Source: Streptomyces rochei (GTDB lineage Bacteria; Actinomycetota; Actinomycetes; Streptomycetales; Streptomycetaceae). From it: a stretch of DNA of 34,959 nt. This document shows positions 33,218-34,959 of this stretch, piece after piece (position 1 is the stretch's first letter; each line of letters starts with the position of its first letter). The position numbers and the translations under genes were made by a program. A model generated the notes under the pieces. The model saw only the letters and a program-made list of their open reading frames with translations. It had not been told where the DNA came from and did not search any database. The stretch is from the NCBI GenBank assembly GCA_002155895.1, contig MUMD01000057.1, positions 1 through 34,959 of the forward strand, in the 5' to 3' direction.

Positions 33218-34959
33218 CTACCTCGCGGCGGCCCCCACGCCGGTGACCCGTCCGTACTGCTCCCGCACCTCCCGGTACCGCAGCAACTCCGCCGCCAGCG
33301 GGTCCAGCACCATGGCCCGCCCGCACCCGGCGGCGGCCTCCCGCAGCAGGCGTTCCGCCTCGTGGCCGTAGCGGCGTGCCGGGCCGCGTGCCGCGACGCG
33401 GCAGCTCCACTCGATGAGCGGACCGCCGATGATCCCGGCCAGCATCAGCAGCACGGGCACGCCCAGGTTCGGGGGCACGAACCCGATGATCTGGCCCAGC
33501 AGCCACAGCCCGCCCACCACCTGGAGCAGGGTCATGGACGCCTGGGCCAGCACCGCCACCGGCCACCAGCCCGGCCGCGGCGGGCGTCCGGGCGGCAGCC
33601 CCGTGCGCACCGCCAGTTCGTCGAGCGCCTCGGGCAGTCCCTGGGCTCCGCGCACGGCGGCCTCGCGCATCGCCTGCGCCCACGGCGCCGGCAGCCCGGC
33701 CGACGCCCGCTCGGACACCGTACGCACCGCCTGTTCGACGCGCTGCCGGGCCGTGGCCTCCTCGTCCTCCGGGGTGCGCAGCGAGAGCCGACCCGTGGCA
33801 GGTTCGCGCCGGTCGTGGTACCAGCGCCACAGCCGCAGCCAGGGGGTGCCGCACGCGCGGTTGGCGTTGCGCAGCCAGGCGCGCTCGGCCGCCTCGCCCG
33901 CCGCGGTGGCGCCCACCGCGTCCGCGAGCCGGTCGGCGAACTCCTCCCGGGCCTCCTCGCTGAGCCCGGTGCGCCGCCCGGTGACGTACACGGGCCGCAG
34001 GTCGCGGGCCGCGGCGTCCACGTCGGCGGCGATGCGGCGGGCAGGTGCCTGCCGCTCGGCGACGAACTGGCCGAGGCTCTCGCGCAGTTCGCCGATGCCC
34101 TCGCCGGTCAGCGCGGACAGCGAGAGCACGGTGGCACCGGGTTCCCCGTGCTCCCCCAGGGCGATGCCGTCCTCGTCGAGCAGGCGTCGCAGATCGTCCA
34201 GGACCTGCTCGGCGGCCTCCCCGGGGAGCCGGTCGACCTGGTTGAGGACGACGAAGGTGACCTCGGCGTGGCCGGCCATCGGCCGCAGGTAGCGCTCGTG
34301 CAGCACCGCGTCGGCGTACTTCTCCGGGTCGACGACCCAGATCACGGCGTCGACCAGCCGCAGGATGCGGTCCACCTGCTCGCGGTGCTGCACGGCCGCC
34401 GAGTCGTGGTCCGGCAGGTCGATCAGTACCAGTCCGCGCAGCGGAGACTCGGAGTCCGGGTGCTGGATCGGGCGGCGGCGCAGACGGCCCGGAATGCCGA
34501 GCCGGTCCAGGAGACTGGCCGCGCCGTCGCTCCAACTGCAGGCGATGGGGGCCGCGGTGGTCGGCCGGCGTACGCCCGTTTCGGAGATCGTCACCCCGGC
34601 GAGCGTGTTGAACAGCTGCGACTTGCCGCTGCCGGTGGCGCCCGCGATGGCGACGACGGTGTGCTGCCCGGAGAGCCGGCGTCGTGCGGCCGCCTCGTCG
34701 AGGACCCGGCCCGCCTCGGCGAGCGTGCCGGTGTCGAGCCGGGTGCGGGACAGGCCCACCAGCTCGCGCAGGGCGTCCAGCCGCGACCTGAGGTTCCCGT
34801 CGTAGGCCAGCGGCATCAGCGCGGCCGACGACGAGCCCGCGGGCCTGCTCGGCACGACGGCGTACGGGTCCGGTCCACCGCCCTTCTCGTCGACCCGCCG
34901 CGCGATCAGTCCGTCGCCCCAGGCGCCTTCCCCGCCGTCACCGGAGCGGGACGTCCCGC
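33218..34959 (-). CDS. Era/dynamin-like membrane-associated GTPase (5' end beyond window)
   Basis: At least 545 residues; the reading frame stays open to the window edge with protein-like sequence (GAWGDGLIARRVDEKG), so the true start is probably outside and GTG 34855 is only an internal candidate. G1/Walker A GATGSGKSQ lies at about 34617-34645, followed by G2 region 'TGVRRPTTAAP', G3 DLPD, and G4 NQVD. The C-terminal part has two or three membrane helices ('WWPVAVLAQASMTLLQVVGG', 'GVPVLLMLAGIIGGPLIEW'). The YfjP-type GTPase family is meant; partner and process are unknown. The gene precedes ssbB by 182 bp. Confidence 0.85.
   Translation of the reverse strand, partial: GTSRSGDGGEGAWGDGLIARRVDEKGGGPDPYAVVPSRPAGSSSAALMPLAYDGNLRSRLDALRELVGLSRTRLDTGTLAEAGRVLDEAAARRRLSGQHTVVAIAGATGSGKSQLFNTLAGVTISETGVRRPTTAAPIACSWSDGAASLLDRLGIPGRLRRRPIQHPDSESPLRGLVLIDLPDHDSAAVQHREQVDRILRLVDAVIWVVDPEKYADAVLHERYLRPMAGHAEVTFVVLNQVDRLPGEAAEQVLDDLRRLLDEDGIALGEHGEPGATVLSLSALTGEGIGELRESLGQFVAERQAPARRIAADVDAAARDLRPVYVTGRRTGLSEEAREEFADRLADAVGATAAGEAAERAWLRNANRACGTPWLRLWRWYHDRREPATGRLSLRTPEDEEATARQRVEQAVRTVSERASAGLPAPWAQAMREAAVRGAQGLPEALDELAVRTGLPPGRPPRPGWWPVAVLAQASMTLLQVVGGLWLLGQIIGFVPPNLGVPVLLMLAGIIGGPLIEWSCRVAARGPARRYGHEAERLLREAAAGCGRAMVLDPLAAELLRYREVREQYGRVTGVGAAAR

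Noticed and set aside
32559-34535. 658-residue - strand frame suggesting an SSB fusion protein
   Set aside because: Only the last 158 residues (from ATG 33035 with a good ribosome site) are SSB-like; the upstream part is an Arg/Pro/Gly-rich shadow of the GTPase gene in another frame.

Overview
The window is high-GC actinobacterial DNA, almost certainly Streptomyces: about 70% or more G+C over most of its length, GTG/TTG starts, GC-biased third codon positions, an LAXTG sortase substrate, and close matches to Streptomyces-type EttA, developmental SsbB and pSAM2-like transfer proteins. It is chromosomal backbone interrupted by one integrated mobile element.

Left backbone (1-10352): two large FtsX-type ABC permeases and their ATPase form a + strand transporter operon whose 3' end runs into a 21-bp minisatellite. 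Facing it on the - strand are ettA (ABC-F ribosome factor), a hotdog acyl-CoA thioesterase and a conserved protein of unknown role, all overlapping or nearly touching.

Integrated element (10353-30816, about 20.4 kb): an actinomycete integrative and conjugative element (AICE). Perfect 30-bp direct repeats mark attL and attR. The target is not a tRNA gene but the short leader between a surface-protein gene and ettA. Right-hand core: repSA-like rolling-circle initiator, xis and tyrosine integrase next to attR; upstream of them a FtsK-like DNA translocase, an SpdB-like spread protein and three small transfer proteins; upstream of these a GntR/KorSA-like repressor divergent from a Pif-like NUDIX gene, with palindromic operators. 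Middle cargo (lower GC): hsdM-hsdS-hsdR, a YgjP-like metallopeptidase and an unknown gene, all - strand and mostly overlapping. Left-hand module: a second GntR repressor (apparently leaderless) with two palindromic operators, a hypothetical gene by attL, and a divergent operon of six small genes including a third GntR regulator.

Right backbone (30817-34959): a TQXA/LAXTG cell-wall protein, an SsbB-type single-stranded DNA-binding protein and a membrane-associated GTPase cut by the window edge, all - strand.

Points most worth attention: the element carries an imperfect copy of the ettA upstream sequence adjoining the core; two copies of a 20-bp repeat flank the cores like integrase arm sites; two different operator families show the repressor circuits; and a roughly 148-nt inverted repeat sits in the gene-free 22433-23183 stretch between the restriction and transfer modules.
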